Shown one piece after another: positions 11,230 to 20,525 of a DNA stretch of 46,712 bases; within the stretch, counting starts at the first letter, position 1; each line of letters starts with the position of its first letter. Made by a program: the position numbers and the translations under genes. The DNA is from Halicephalobus mephisto (lineage: Eukaryota > Nematoda > Chromadorea > Rhabditida > Panagrolaimidae), in NCBI GenBank assembly GCA_009193035.1, contig SWDT01000222.1, positions 1 through 46,712 on the forward strand, given 5' to 3'. Under the pieces are notes generated by a model, which was given only the letters and a program-made list of their open reading frames with translations, was not told the origin of the DNA and did not search any database.

Positions 11230-11605
11230 GGCGGGAAACAAGAAAACAAAAAAGTTGAGTCTTTCAAAATCAAAAACGGAAAGTGAATTCTATTTTCGTT
11301 TCGAGACGAATTTTTTGAATTTCTACTTTTTAAAGTTCTTTTTGTGGATGAAGTTAGCAATGTTACAACTGTTATTTATATATCAATTTTCATCCAGTGG
11401 ATACCATAGCGGAAACTAAAAAGATAAAATTTGAAAATTTTCCAAAATCAAAAACGGAAATTGAATTCTATTTTCGTTTCGAGACGAATTTTTTGAATTT
11501 CTACTTTTCAAAATTCTTCGTTTTTTTTCATCAGCAAATTCAGCAATGTTACGGTCGTTGTTTTTATATCGATTTTCATCCAGCAGATACCTATTATCCT
11601 GTAGA
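11230..11605. promoter_or_regulatory. Duplicated bidirectional BUD13/GatC promoter
   Basis: The ~180-bp interval between divergent genes is present twice in direct orientation. Copy 1 runs from the BUD13 ATG (11227-11229) to a decoy GatC-like ATG at 11360. Copy 2 runs from a decoy BUD13-like ATG (minus, 11405-11407) to the used GatC ATG at 11546. Both contain TCAAAATCAAAAACGGAAA and TTCGTTTCGAGACGAATTTT. Offsets between matched points are 178 bp (BUD13 side) and 186 bp (GatC side). Each duplicated start is cut off after a few codons. See the findings. Confidence 0.85.
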
Positions 11606-12128
11606 GGATTTACAGAGATAAAAGTGACTTCTCCGCACAATCCGAAAGTCAAAAGACTCGAGGTTTGTTTTCCGTTTTTTGTCAATTTTATGTTTAATTT
11701 TTAGGTCGATGATTACCCCAAAGATGAATTTCCATTGAACAAACAGATGCTCACGAAGCTGGAGCAACTTTCTGCATTACGATTTGAAAACAATGAGGAA
11801 ATCAAAAGCGTCGAAGAAGACATCCAACTCGCCCAGAAGGTTTTCGAAGTCGACACCACTGTTAGTTTCTTTCTTTCTTTATTTTTCATATAAATAATTA
11901 TCCACCACAGGGAGTAGAACCTCTTTACAGTATTGTAGAAGAGATAATCAACTGCCCACTACGAGAGGATGACGTAGTGGAGGACACATCGGCCAAACAC
12001 GCGAGTTTTAATTTTTTTCTTTTTAAACTAATTATTAATATTTTTAGGCATTACAGAATGCTCCAGTTGTGATTGAAGATTTCATCGTGTGCAATAGGGT
12101 TAACCCCACCAAAACACAAACGAGTTAA
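11546..12128 (+). CDS. GATC: Mitochondrial glutamyl-tRNA(Gln) amidotransferase subunit C (GatC)
   Basis: Four exons (11546-11662, 11705-11860, 11911-12000, 12048-12128) encode 147 aa. The N-terminus MLRSLFLYRFSSSRYLLS is Arg/Ser-rich with no acidic residue, a typical mitochondrial presequence. The core LTKLEQLSALRFENNEE, followed by the helix AQKVFEVDT, and the LREDDVV motif match GatC. The C-terminal LQNAPVVIEDFIV matches the metazoan family. GatC braces GatA and GatB in the mitochondrial amidotransferase that converts Glu-tRNA(Gln) to Gln-tRNA(Gln). The third intron has no GT donor that keeps this frame: a GC-AG intron (GCGAGT...TTTTTAG, 12001-12047) is needed. A GT four bases later would give a frameshift and a truncated tail. 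Confidence 0.88.
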
Positions 12129-13110
12129 AGGATGTGGAGTTACTGAAAAGCCCCCGTGGGCCTAAGGGTTATCATACTGTAGCTTAACGATGTTAGTTGT
12201 AAATTAGTGTGGTTCTGATGTGAGTTTTATTAATACTAAATGCACTGGTCCAATTGTTAGTTATTAAAAAAATTGCATATTTGGTTTATACAAAATGTTT
12301 TGTGAAAAAATCGAAAATTCAAAAAAAAAGATAAAAATATTTTCGGTTGGGATTTTGAAGTCAGTTCATTTCGCTTCTGGAAAGTACAATCTTCCACTTT
12401 GGCAGTAACAAAGTGAATTTGTTATTTTAGGATCAACGAAAAGTTAACTTTCTGCATTACGGTAGATCTTGGTTTTTTCGAAACCATCCGTCACTGTTGT
12501 AATTTTTCGGAATATATCGATTAAATACTGATTGAATATCAGAAATAAGATCTGTTGTAATATAATTAAACGAAAATGCAGAATAACGATATATGAGTTT
12601 TTTAAATTTTGGAAGTAATTGTTGTTAATCGTTTTTTATTTATTTTTAGACATTTTGGATTAACCCATATTGTTCGAAATTTGTCTCTTCTTCGGTTTAT
12701 TTCGAATGCATATCTCAAACTTGGGTAATTAAACGATTATTATAAACACGTTATAAAATACGAATGCAACACGATCGATGAAGCTTTGTTAAAATTGTTA
12801 AAAGTCTTTCTCGATCGGTGGCGTTATCGCCGTTCCGATTAAATATGTACAGTTCGACTATTAGGAGACGTCCCGGTTGTGACAAGCTAGGTCCAGATTG
12901 GATTTAAGTTTGGACTTTGCGCGGATAACTGAGTGTGAAAAACCATACAGTACCGTTAATCCGTTTGTAGCTGATCTATCATCTGAGAATGCGACGGCAA
13001 CTTCCAATGGTGAATCTCGAAGATTACAAAAATTGAATTTTTTTTAAATCAATAAAACACGAAAATCAATCTGTCGAGAATACTGTAGCCGCCTGATCTG
13101 CGAATAACGT
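12129..13110. other. Intergenic region with an SL1-like sequence
   Basis: No gene is recognised. The positions 12714-12734 hold the SL1 leader complement described separately. A short plus-strand open stretch (12655-12740) is preceded by TTTTTAG and could be a stray exon, but it overlaps the SL1 match and has no partner exons. A somewhat GC-richer patch lies at 12830-12960 with no RNA gene that I can identify. Confidence 0.4.
12714..12734 (-). other. SL1 spliced-leader sequence (21 of 22 nt), possible retrocopy end
   Basis: On the minus strand these 21 bases equal positions 2-22 of the 22-nt nematode SL1 leader. Only the first G is replaced by C. In an SL1 RNA gene the leader is followed by a GT donor, but here it is followed by ATATGCATTCG, so it is not a standard SL RNA gene. 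About 85-90 nt further on the minus strand there is AAATAAATAAAAAA, which resembles a poly(A) signal plus tail. A retroposed trans-spliced mRNA fits best. A decayed SL RNA gene is the alternative. Confidence 0.6.
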
Positions 13111-13112
13111 GT

Positions 13113-13306
13113 AGATGAGAAAGTGATACAAAATTGGTTCATTAAACGGGAGGCGAAAAATACAAAACAAATGTAATAAATACTGTACCATTCATTTAAT
13201 TTCCTGCTAGTGCACAATTGTGATTTTTTCGTTAGTCCTCAGGATATTTCTCTTCGGGACCAAATCTGTGTCGACTTTCATTCAAATGGATAAATACACG
13301 ATCCAA
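13113..13306 (+). repeat. 194-bp dispersed repeat, copy 1
   Basis: This segment (AGATGAGAAAGTGATACAAA ... AAATACACGATCCAA) is repeated at 32487-32680 in the same orientation, with roughly 93% identity by eye and equal length. Flanks are unrelated on both sides, so the edges are sharp. It contains the small palindrome CACAATTGTG. No long terminal inverted repeats or ORF are visible. Confidence 0.85.
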
Positions 13307-14700
13307 CAGTTAGCATGGAAAGCAAAAATTCCGACTTCCAACTATGATAAAAAAGATCGAAGAAGATCTTGTCACTAGGAGATTGTCCAGATCTACTTTC
13401 TTGTCTATACGGTAATATTTAGAACTTCTTGGCCGTTTCACTCAATGAACGATAATTTTGCTATTTACATTTCTTTCTTTATCCTTAAGGACTCAACGCC
13501 CATCAATCCGGAAATGATATTAAAAACAAAAAAAATAGTTTTAAAATTTCAACGGAAATCCAAAAATGTGATGTAAATCATGTGCTTCGTTTTGTCCGAG
13601 CCAAAGTTCAAAGTTAAAATTTGGATTTTTCACGTAAAAACGCGATTTGCAAGTTGTTTTGATTCTGAAAATCCACATATCAAGTACTGTGGATTTTCGA
13701 CTTGAAAAAATCAGTAAATATTGTTTTAATGAAAAAAGTCAAAATTTCGGTTTCAAACTTTAATCATCAACTTCAACTTTGGAATCTGTTTCGTTTTATC
13801 AAAATTAAAACTCAAAATTCAAAATCGAAATTCTAATTTTCGATTTTAAAATGGAACTTATGAATCACTTTTGAATTAGAGGAACCTAGTTAAATTTCGA
13901 TTATCAATTTAGATGAAACGGATTTTCGAAATAGAAAAATTTATAAATGTTTTTTAACATAAAAAATTCAGATTTCGACCTCGAACCCTGGGTTCCAATG
14001 TTGATAATACGGACCACTCTGCTTCGTTTTATCAAAATTAAAATTCAAAATTCAAAGTCAAAATTTTAATTTTTCGTGTTCAAATATATCCATGAATTTT
14101 CCTTACTGTAAAATATTCTTTCATGTAAGTTTATAAAGTTGGATATCTGGATCTCTCAAATCATAGTGACTTATGAATCGTGTCCTAACACGAAAAACTA
14201 GAATTTCGATCTTGAATTTTGAGTTTCAACTTTGATAATATGCAGCACTGATCATCAACGTCGATGTCGAACTTTGACAGTCATCTTTGATGAAAAAAAT
14301 CACCGAAAATGTACAATGTCATCGTCAGATATCCTACTACTTTCTGGTGTTACTGTAGTGTCTTATATACGATATTTTTTTTTCAGAATAACTTAAAAAT
14401 GAAAAAACCTTCAATTACATGAGAATCTAGGTTACTGTAGACCTGGCTTTTATCTCTGACGTCTGTAAATTCGAAAATGGACTTTTTCGAAATCACAACT
14501 GGACGGTTTCATTTATTTTAAACATTTAGAAGATAGGATTATCTTTCTAATCTCAACAAATATGGCATATTTTTGTCATTTGTATTTTAATTTCCCAGAA
14601 GCAAAAGTCTGCGTCATCCAGACGGTCAAAATGCAGTCATTTTTGAAAAACCTGTTTGTCTAATGGATATGGAATCCGTTTTTCACTTTTAAAAGCACCT
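13307..14700. other. AT-rich intergenic region, no gene seen
   Basis: Several paragraphs share phrases such as TTTCGACCTTGAA, AAAATTCAAAATTCAAA and AACTTTGATAATA about every 200 bp (13600-14290), suggesting an old, strongly diverged tandem or dispersed repeat. All frames are closed by frequent stops. Confidence 0.4.
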
Positions 14701-14705
14701 AATAC

Positions 14706-15026
14706 CATACAAAAAAACGTAACTTTTGGACTAGTAACAAAGTCAAATTTTAATTATTATTTTTTAATTTTCTTCACAAAAATCAAATTTTTATTTTTAT
14801 TTTTTAATTTTTTTCATAAAAGTCAAATTTTAATTATTTTTTTAATTTTCTTCACAAAAGTCAAATTTTTATTTTTATTTTTTAATTTTTTTCATAAAAG
14901 TCAAATTTTAATTATTTTTTTAATTTTCTTCATAAAAATCAAATATTCATGAAAATTGTGATGATTTTATTATATTTTTATTATATTTCGCAATTTTTAA
15001 GAAACTAAAAGTTACGTTTTTATGTG
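14706..15026 (+). mobile_element. MITE-like element B, copy 1
   Basis: The left end CATACAAAAAAACGTAACTT and the right end (reverse complement CACATAAAAACGTAACTT) are inverted repeats. The interior contains tandem units of about 60 bp around TTTTTCATAAAAGTCAAATTT and TTCTTCACAAAAGTCAAATT. The same ends and interior occur at 34224-34454 with fewer internal units. The ORF at 14656-14952 is the translated internal repeat and not a gene. Confidence 0.75.
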
Positions 15027-16200
15027 CATATTCCAAAAAATTAATTTTTATTCATAAAACTTCTTTAAAAAAACCGTTATTTAAAATACCACATTTCGGA
15101 ATCCACTCCTGTACGTGATGCCATATCTTGAAAGATACGGTAATTTCGAATATTTTAAAATTAAGTCCTATCTTTAATATTTCGAAATATACCTTTACGA
15201 TACTGTATCCTGAAATGTGTTTTATTTTCAATACCGTACCTTAGAAGATATTCTCATCTGCAATGCTGCATCATATATTTCTTGTTCTAAATACCAAAAT
15301 GCAAATTTTCGATTATAATACCGTACTTTAACACCTTGATGACAGTCTCCCTTGTTCGAAAAGTCATTTTTGAAAAAAAATTAATTTTTTACACACCTTC
15401 CTGAAGACATTATTACCATCTCATATTGTTCTAGAAAAAAGTTATTTTTGACATTGATTTATCAAATGATTTTTTGCATAATTTTCATGCAAATTTCGAC
15501 CCGAAAGATCAAACGTGAACAGAAGAAATATAAAAGAAAAAAATATAAGGTATAAGATAAATTACAAATTATGTGTGGAAATCGGCTTTTGGGATTGGGC
15601 TTAGGCATCTAGGCTAAGGTAATAACAACATTATGCAAGATTTTAGGATACTATAATTGGTTTAATATTTTTTCCATTTTATATTTTATATATTTTTCCA
15701 TTTTCTATTATTTTCATTTTATATTTTTCCGTTTTATATTTTATATATTTTTCCATTTTATATTATTTCCATTTTATATTTTTCCATCTTATATTTTATA
15801 TATTTTTCCATTTTCTATTATTTTCATTTTATATTTTTTTCTATCTTATATATTTTTTCCATTTTATATTTTATATATTTTTTCCGTTTTATATTTTATA
15901 TTTTTTTCCATTTTATATATTTTTTCCATTTTCTATCTTATATATTTTTCCATTTTATATTTTTTCTTACTGTCAGGATCGAACCTGTGGGACACGAACG
16001 TCATTTTCCGTTGTCGTCTAAATGTTAAAAGATATTTCTACTTGTAATTTTACGTCGCAAAATGCAATTTTCTGTTTTCAAAGTTGATTTTTAACATTTT
16101 ACGAAATCCAAATAAATTTTATTAAGTATACGATATGCAAAAAGGATAATTTGATTTTTTGAAAAATTTATTATTTAATTTTTTCTTCTATGTAATTTTC
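15027..16200. repeat. Intergenic region with a (TTTTCCATTTTATATTT)n pyrimidine-rich array
   Basis: From about 15655 to 15965 the words TTCCATTTTATATTTTATA and TTTCTATTATTTTCATTTT alternate as a 25-50 bp tandem array. The rest (15027-15650 and 15965-16200) is AT-rich without a supported gene. A B-box-like word at about 15975 was considered and rejected as a tRNA. Confidence 0.6.
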
Positions 16201-16247
16201 CGAAATTTTGGTTGCGAAAAAATAATTATTTTTATTTTCAGATAAAA

Positions 16248-16481
16248 ATGCTGAAATTAACACTTCTGATTATTTTCCTGATTTCATTATCCAGTGCTTA
16301 TCCACCAAACGTAATTCAGATGTTCATGACTTCAAATCCAACTATGAAAGAAACCAAAAAATCCATTTATGCTTTCAAACGACGTTCGACTAATCTTCGA
16401 AATTGTTATTTTTCACCTGTTCAGTGTCTTTTGCCAGTCAGTGACGGGGCGATTAAGGCCTTCAGATTGTCTAATTATTGA
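16248..16481 (+). CDS. Neuropeptide precursor, allatostatin-C/somatostatin-like
   Basis: A 77-aa ORF starts seven bases after an acceptor (TTATTTTCAG ends at 16241). Residues 1-18 (MLKLTLLIIFLISLSSA) form a signal peptide. After a short spacer comes the cleavage site KRR. The following segment contains NLRNCYFSPVQCLLP, whose CYFSPVQC ring matches the CYFNPISC-type ring of arthropod allatostatin C and its nematode relatives. A disulphide between the two Cys would close a six-residue loop. A further 16-18 residues follow without an obvious C-terminal dibasic or amidation signal, so the mature C-terminus is uncertain. By family, the peptide would be secreted from neurons and act on a somatostatin-type GPCR. 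The stop lies 17 bp from the stop of convergent rib-1. The identification rests on the ring motif and precursor layout. Confidence 0.72.
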   Translation: MLKLTLLIIFLISLSSAYPPNVIQMFMTSNPTMKETKKSIYAFKRRSTNLRNCYFSPVQCLLPVSDGAIKAFRLSNY

Positions 16482-16498
16482 TATTATTTAAGCCCGAT

Positions 16499-19400
16499 TT
16501 ATGAAAATTTAATTTCTTCATTAATAAGAGGAACAAATCCGAACCAGTGATCCTTGATGGCTTTGTTGAAGCAAAGTGACCCGTTTCTATTGAAAATGAA
16601 GTTTTCGTTAATTTTCCGATTTCCAAACCAAATAGGTCCAGATAAAGTTAAATCAGCCAAAAACGAGTTGAATAATACAGTATGACATTGGGGATTTCCC
16701 GAGATTAAGGACTTCAACGGGGGACTAAGCCAATCAGAATACAAATCAAAAAGAGATTTGTGAAGTCCTGCAAAGTGGAAAGTCCCCATAGAATACTCCG
16801 AATTCCCCAGATCCACAATAAAACTGATAGGAGTGTCTGAATTCTGGGTGTACTGTAGGACGAAGGAAGACAGTAATTTCGGAGACGACTGAATACTGAT
16901 CAAATTTAGTAAATTTCGAGTTTCGTTCGGGGTTGCTTGGATCCTTTCGTCCATCGATATTACGAAATCCCCAACGAACGACGACGAATGTAGGCGGAAA
17001 ATGTTGACGTCAGCCTGGAACAAAAATATCTCAAAAATTAAAAACCATGTTTGAAAACTTACGACATTATCCACTAAAATAATTTCTAATGGAATGTTCA
17101 CTTGAAAAGCTCCGACCTCCGGCGGCTGTCCACGTCCTTTGGGCCATAGGAGGATTATCTGAAAAATGCTAGAAATTAAAAATAAATTTAAAAAAATACA
17201 TGGTTTTTTTATAAAAATAGATAATTTTATTTTTAAGAAGTCCTAAATGGAAATTTAATCCTTAGAAATTTCTGAATTAACTACTGTACTTTTTTAAAAT
17301 TAAAAAATATCAATTCAAAGAAATTATAATTTTTAAATGAAAAAATGTAATTTTTTTCTAAATCGATTACTGTAATTTTTTAAAATTAAAAAATATTAAT
17401 TCGGAGAAATTAAATATATAGTTTTTAAATGAAAAAATGTAATTTTTTAAGAGGTCCTAAATGGAAATTTAATCCTTAGAAATTTCTGAATTAACTACTG
17501 TACTTTTTTAAAATTAAAAAATATCAATTCGAAGAAATTATAGTTTTTAAATGAAAAAATGTAATTTTTAAGAGGTCCTAAATGGAAATTTAATTTTTAG
17601 GAATTTTTTCCAAATCGATTACTGTACTTTTTTAAAATTAAATGCATAATTTCCATGTGGAAATACGTAATTTTATTTGTTTATCACTACGAGGTCCTAA
17701 GTGGAAACTGTGTCTTTAGAAGTTCTTTCTTGAACTACTGTATCTGCTTTGAAAATAAAAACCTACTTTTTTCAATTCGGCTACATTGACGAGAGAAGAA
17801 ACGAGTCGATTCAGCCTCGCAGAATATTTGAGAATCCCGTGAAGAACCAAAGTAAAGTCTTGAGTGATTTTTTTCGAAAAAATCGGAGGGTAAATTTTGG
17901 GAAATCTCTTTGGTTGTTTTCCTTCTAAAATCTCGATCCTCCGGAAAACGGCTTCCACAGAATTGAGGACAATTTTCTCGACGCTCGAAAAGAACCTATG
18001 GTAGATGAATTGGGTCGTAGCTTTCATTTTGGCTATTCGTTCGACAGGGATTTGACGGAGAATAGAGTTAAGCTAAATGAAAATTGAATTTTCAGTAAAC
18101 ATTAGTCACTATTCTGAACTTCATTGGATCCGTTTTTGGATAGTGATTTTGAGAGTTCTAATAATAACCAAGGATAGTGCCTAAAATCAGTCACTATCCT
18201 TTTTTATTAGAGCTGTTTTTTGGATAGTGATTTTGACAGTTCTAATAATAACCAAAGATAGTGTCTAAAATCAGTCACTATCCATTTCTTATTGGAGCTG
18301 TTTTTGGATAGTGACTTTGACAGTTCTAATAATAACCAAGGATAGTGACTAAGTGGTTAAAACTTACATGGAGGACATTTCTCTCTGGCACAATAACAGC
18401 AGCCTCTCCCCAGTCGATGAACTCCGTAAATGGCAACTCCCAATCGTCGGCCAAGATTACAGGGATGCACCCGGCCCCGAGAGCTTCCAGAAACCGGAAA
18501 CTGCCCAATCTCCTTCCTCGAGGAGTCAAGCAAAAAGTACTTTTTTCCAGTAGATCCACGTAATCCCATTGTTCATAAGCACTGTTGTCTTTTTCGCACT
18601 TTTCGTCTTCGAATTTCTTCCAGTCAGTGTTGTGTCTACAAGTAGTGGCGACAACGCTGCTGTTTCCATTATGTAGATGATACAGTGAATCCCTCGTCTT
18701 AGATCCAATACCGTAGACATATCTCTTGCCTTTGAAGCTGAACAAATGGTCGTCTTTGTTGAGATCGGCGAAAATCACTTTTTTAGGAACGGACCTCACG
18801 GGGTGTTCCTTGTGAAACAACGGAAAACTTAAATCAAATCCGATTCTGAAGTTATCCTTTGTCACATTAACGGTGTTAGCACTGGCTCTGGCGACAATAG
18901 CCTTTCCGTAATTGAATCCCAGATCGGGGGCGTATCTGGGGTAAGTCCCGTGATACAAGTTAAAAATGATGTGGTTCATCCCGTCGTTCCAGACTTCTGC
19001 TGGAAGTGATTTTATAAGATCCGGAACACCTCCGGCATAGTTTTCGCTGGAAATCGATATATGAAATTGCAAAACTGAAGGGATAAACGAACCTTATGTG
19101 GTCTCGATCTATGGTGTCGATGTTGAGGACAAACAAACACGCTTCCCCAGGATCGTCGGTGTAGTACTTGCTGTCCCGCAACACCTTCAATATGGACGAG
19201 TAAACCTGGGAGTAAACCGGCTGTTCTCCATCGGGATAAACGTAAATTTTTTTCTGACCGAGACATCTGGTCAGGTTGAAGCACGTCGACATAGAACAAC
19301 TTTCCGAGATCCTAAAATAACCCTTCATATATCAATTTCCAACAGGAAGCAAGAATAAAATAAAACTAACCTTCTGGAGACTTTTTCTACAGGAGAAACG

Positions 19401-19522
19401 TCATCTACCGAAAAAGAGTATGAAGAATTTTTAAATTTGGTCGGAGAATTTAGAAATTTCCTCAGGATAAAGATAAAGAATATCCCGAATATTATGATCA
19501 GATAGCGGTGAAATGTCTTCAT
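16499..19522 (-). CDS. rib-1: Exostosin, RIB-1/EXT1-type heparan sulfate glycosyltransferase with GT64-like C-terminal domain
   Basis: Six exons (19371-19522, 19093-19311, 18368-19046, 17767-18072, 17063-17158, 16499-17014) join in phase to 655 aa. A short cytosolic N-terminus and a TM anchor ([14 protein letters not shown]) make it a type II Golgi/ER protein. The GT47 exostosin domain follows, with [49 protein letters not shown] and [15 protein letters not shown]. After [19 protein letters not shown] comes a region aligning along its length with the EXT1 GT64 domain ([10 protein letters not shown], then DFVISMDER, then [20 protein letters not shown], then HWFGFVPLI). C. elegans RIB-1 is much shorter (about 382 aa) and lacks this domain. 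The usual acidic metal site reads DER here, so the domain is probably non-catalytic. RIB-1 is expected to work with RIB-2 in heparan sulfate polymerisation. Confidence 0.92.
17159..17766. repeat. Tandem repeat in a rib-1 intron
   Basis: AAGAGGTCCTAAATGGAAAT and TTCTGAATTAACTACTGTAC recur at about 17230, 17450, 17570 and 17690. Units are 110-230 bp because of internal deletions. The array accounts for most of this 608-bp intron, which is unusually long for the gene. Confidence 0.7.
18100..18354 (+). repeat. GATAGTGACT palindromic repeat, cluster 1 (rib-1 intron)
   Basis: About three units of the ~85-bp repeat are present, with the words AGTCACTATCC, GAGCTGTTTTTTGGATAGTG and GACAGTTCTAATAATAACCA. 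It sits inside the intron 18073-18367 and ends right next to the donor exon. Confidence 0.85.
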
Positions 19523-19539
19523 GATTTACGGTAAATATT

Positions 19540-20140
19540 AAAGTAAAAAATTTACATTTTTCGAAAACTTCAAAGCAATCATTAGTCAAAAATCGGAGAC
19601 GAGTCTAATCTTTTTTTTGACAAAACGGGCACCGAATGCCAAACTTTGACTTTTTGTGAGGATTTTTTGACGGATAAGAAATATATTTACAGACAAGAAT
19701 GGTAAAAGTGGAAACCTCGAAACCAGAGCGAGTCAATGAGAACGGAATTTGTATAATGGAGTTTTGAATTTTTAGGTAACTGTTCTGAAGGTTCTTCTGA
19801 TTCTATTTCATATATTTTTAATTTTTTCTTTTTCTACTTTATCTACTGTGTTCTTCCTATTCCACTTACTACGCTCTTCTGATTCTATTTCGTGTATTTT
19901 CTATGATATTTTATAGGTTCTTCTGTTTCATATATTCCGCTGACAGGACTTCATATGTTCTTCTGATTCTATTTCATATATTTTTTTGACTTCATTTCAC
20001 AATTTTCCTGATTTAATTTCACGCATTCTTCAAATTTCATACATTGTTCAGTTCCATTTCACTATTGTTGAGATTCTATTTCACGCAATCTCTCAGTTTC
20101 CTTTTTTCGGAGATTTCGATTATCTTTACTAGCCCCTAGT
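19540..20140. repeat. Intergenic pyrimidine-rich repeat
   Basis: Between rib-1 and the BTB gene, TTCTTCTGATTCTATTTCAT and variants recur six to eight times from about 19790 to 20095. No coding sequence or RNA gene is seen. The stretch 19540-19780 is unique AT-rich DNA and would hold the rib-1 promoter. Confidence 0.6.
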
Positions 20141-20193
20141 GTTATCTTTAATTTAGTAAATGAACAGTAAGCCTCAATAGATTTATCCTAATT

Positions 20194-20476
20194 CTACTGA
20201 TGGATGTGCGTGAGGATGAGCTCCATCTCTGGTCCGAAAGCATAGTCTGATGTGACGTTATTGAAAGTCTCCAAGTCTGTATCCTTGGAATAATCAGCTG
20301 GACCTCCAGAGACTGCATTGATGACTCTTTTTCTATTCTTGGTCCCTTCTCTGTCAACCAGTCTGTGGTTCGAAGTTCCCCATCCAGAGACTATATGGTG
20401 CATCACCATATCCCGGATGTCTTTTCTAATTATCTGTTCATAAAGAGGATGATCGATCATCTGAGTAGCAAGAGAG
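20194..20476 (-). CDS. Exon-like ORF, probable C-terminal tail of the BTB gene or a separate small gene
   Basis: TTTTAGTTTCAG ends just above 20476 on the minus strand. The open frame continues through SLATQMIDHPLYEQIIRKDI and SGWGTSNHRLVDREG to a TGA at 20194. Its sequence character (acidic and His/Arg mixed, soluble) suits a tail following the BTB/BACK region directly upstream. Joining it to the upstream exon fails by one base: the only GT there lies after an in-frame TAA. It may be an independent SL-spliced gene starting at MIDHPL, or the reading may contain a one-base indel. Confidence 0.45.
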
Positions 20477-20525
20477 CTGAAACTAAAATTACCAAATTCT
20501 TAATGTTTAATCAATTTAAGAAAAC

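Noticed and set aside
12714..12734. Functional SL1 RNA gene
   Set aside because: The leader is not followed by a GT donor, and no Sm-site and stem arrangement typical of SL1 RNA was found downstream.
14656..14952. 98-aa ORF rich in Phe and Lys
   Set aside because: It translates the internal tandem repeat of MITE-like element B.
15960..16030. Possible tRNA on the minus strand (GGTTCGATCC at ~15975)
   Set aside because: A B-box-like word exists, but no acceptor, D or anticodon arms can be drawn around it.
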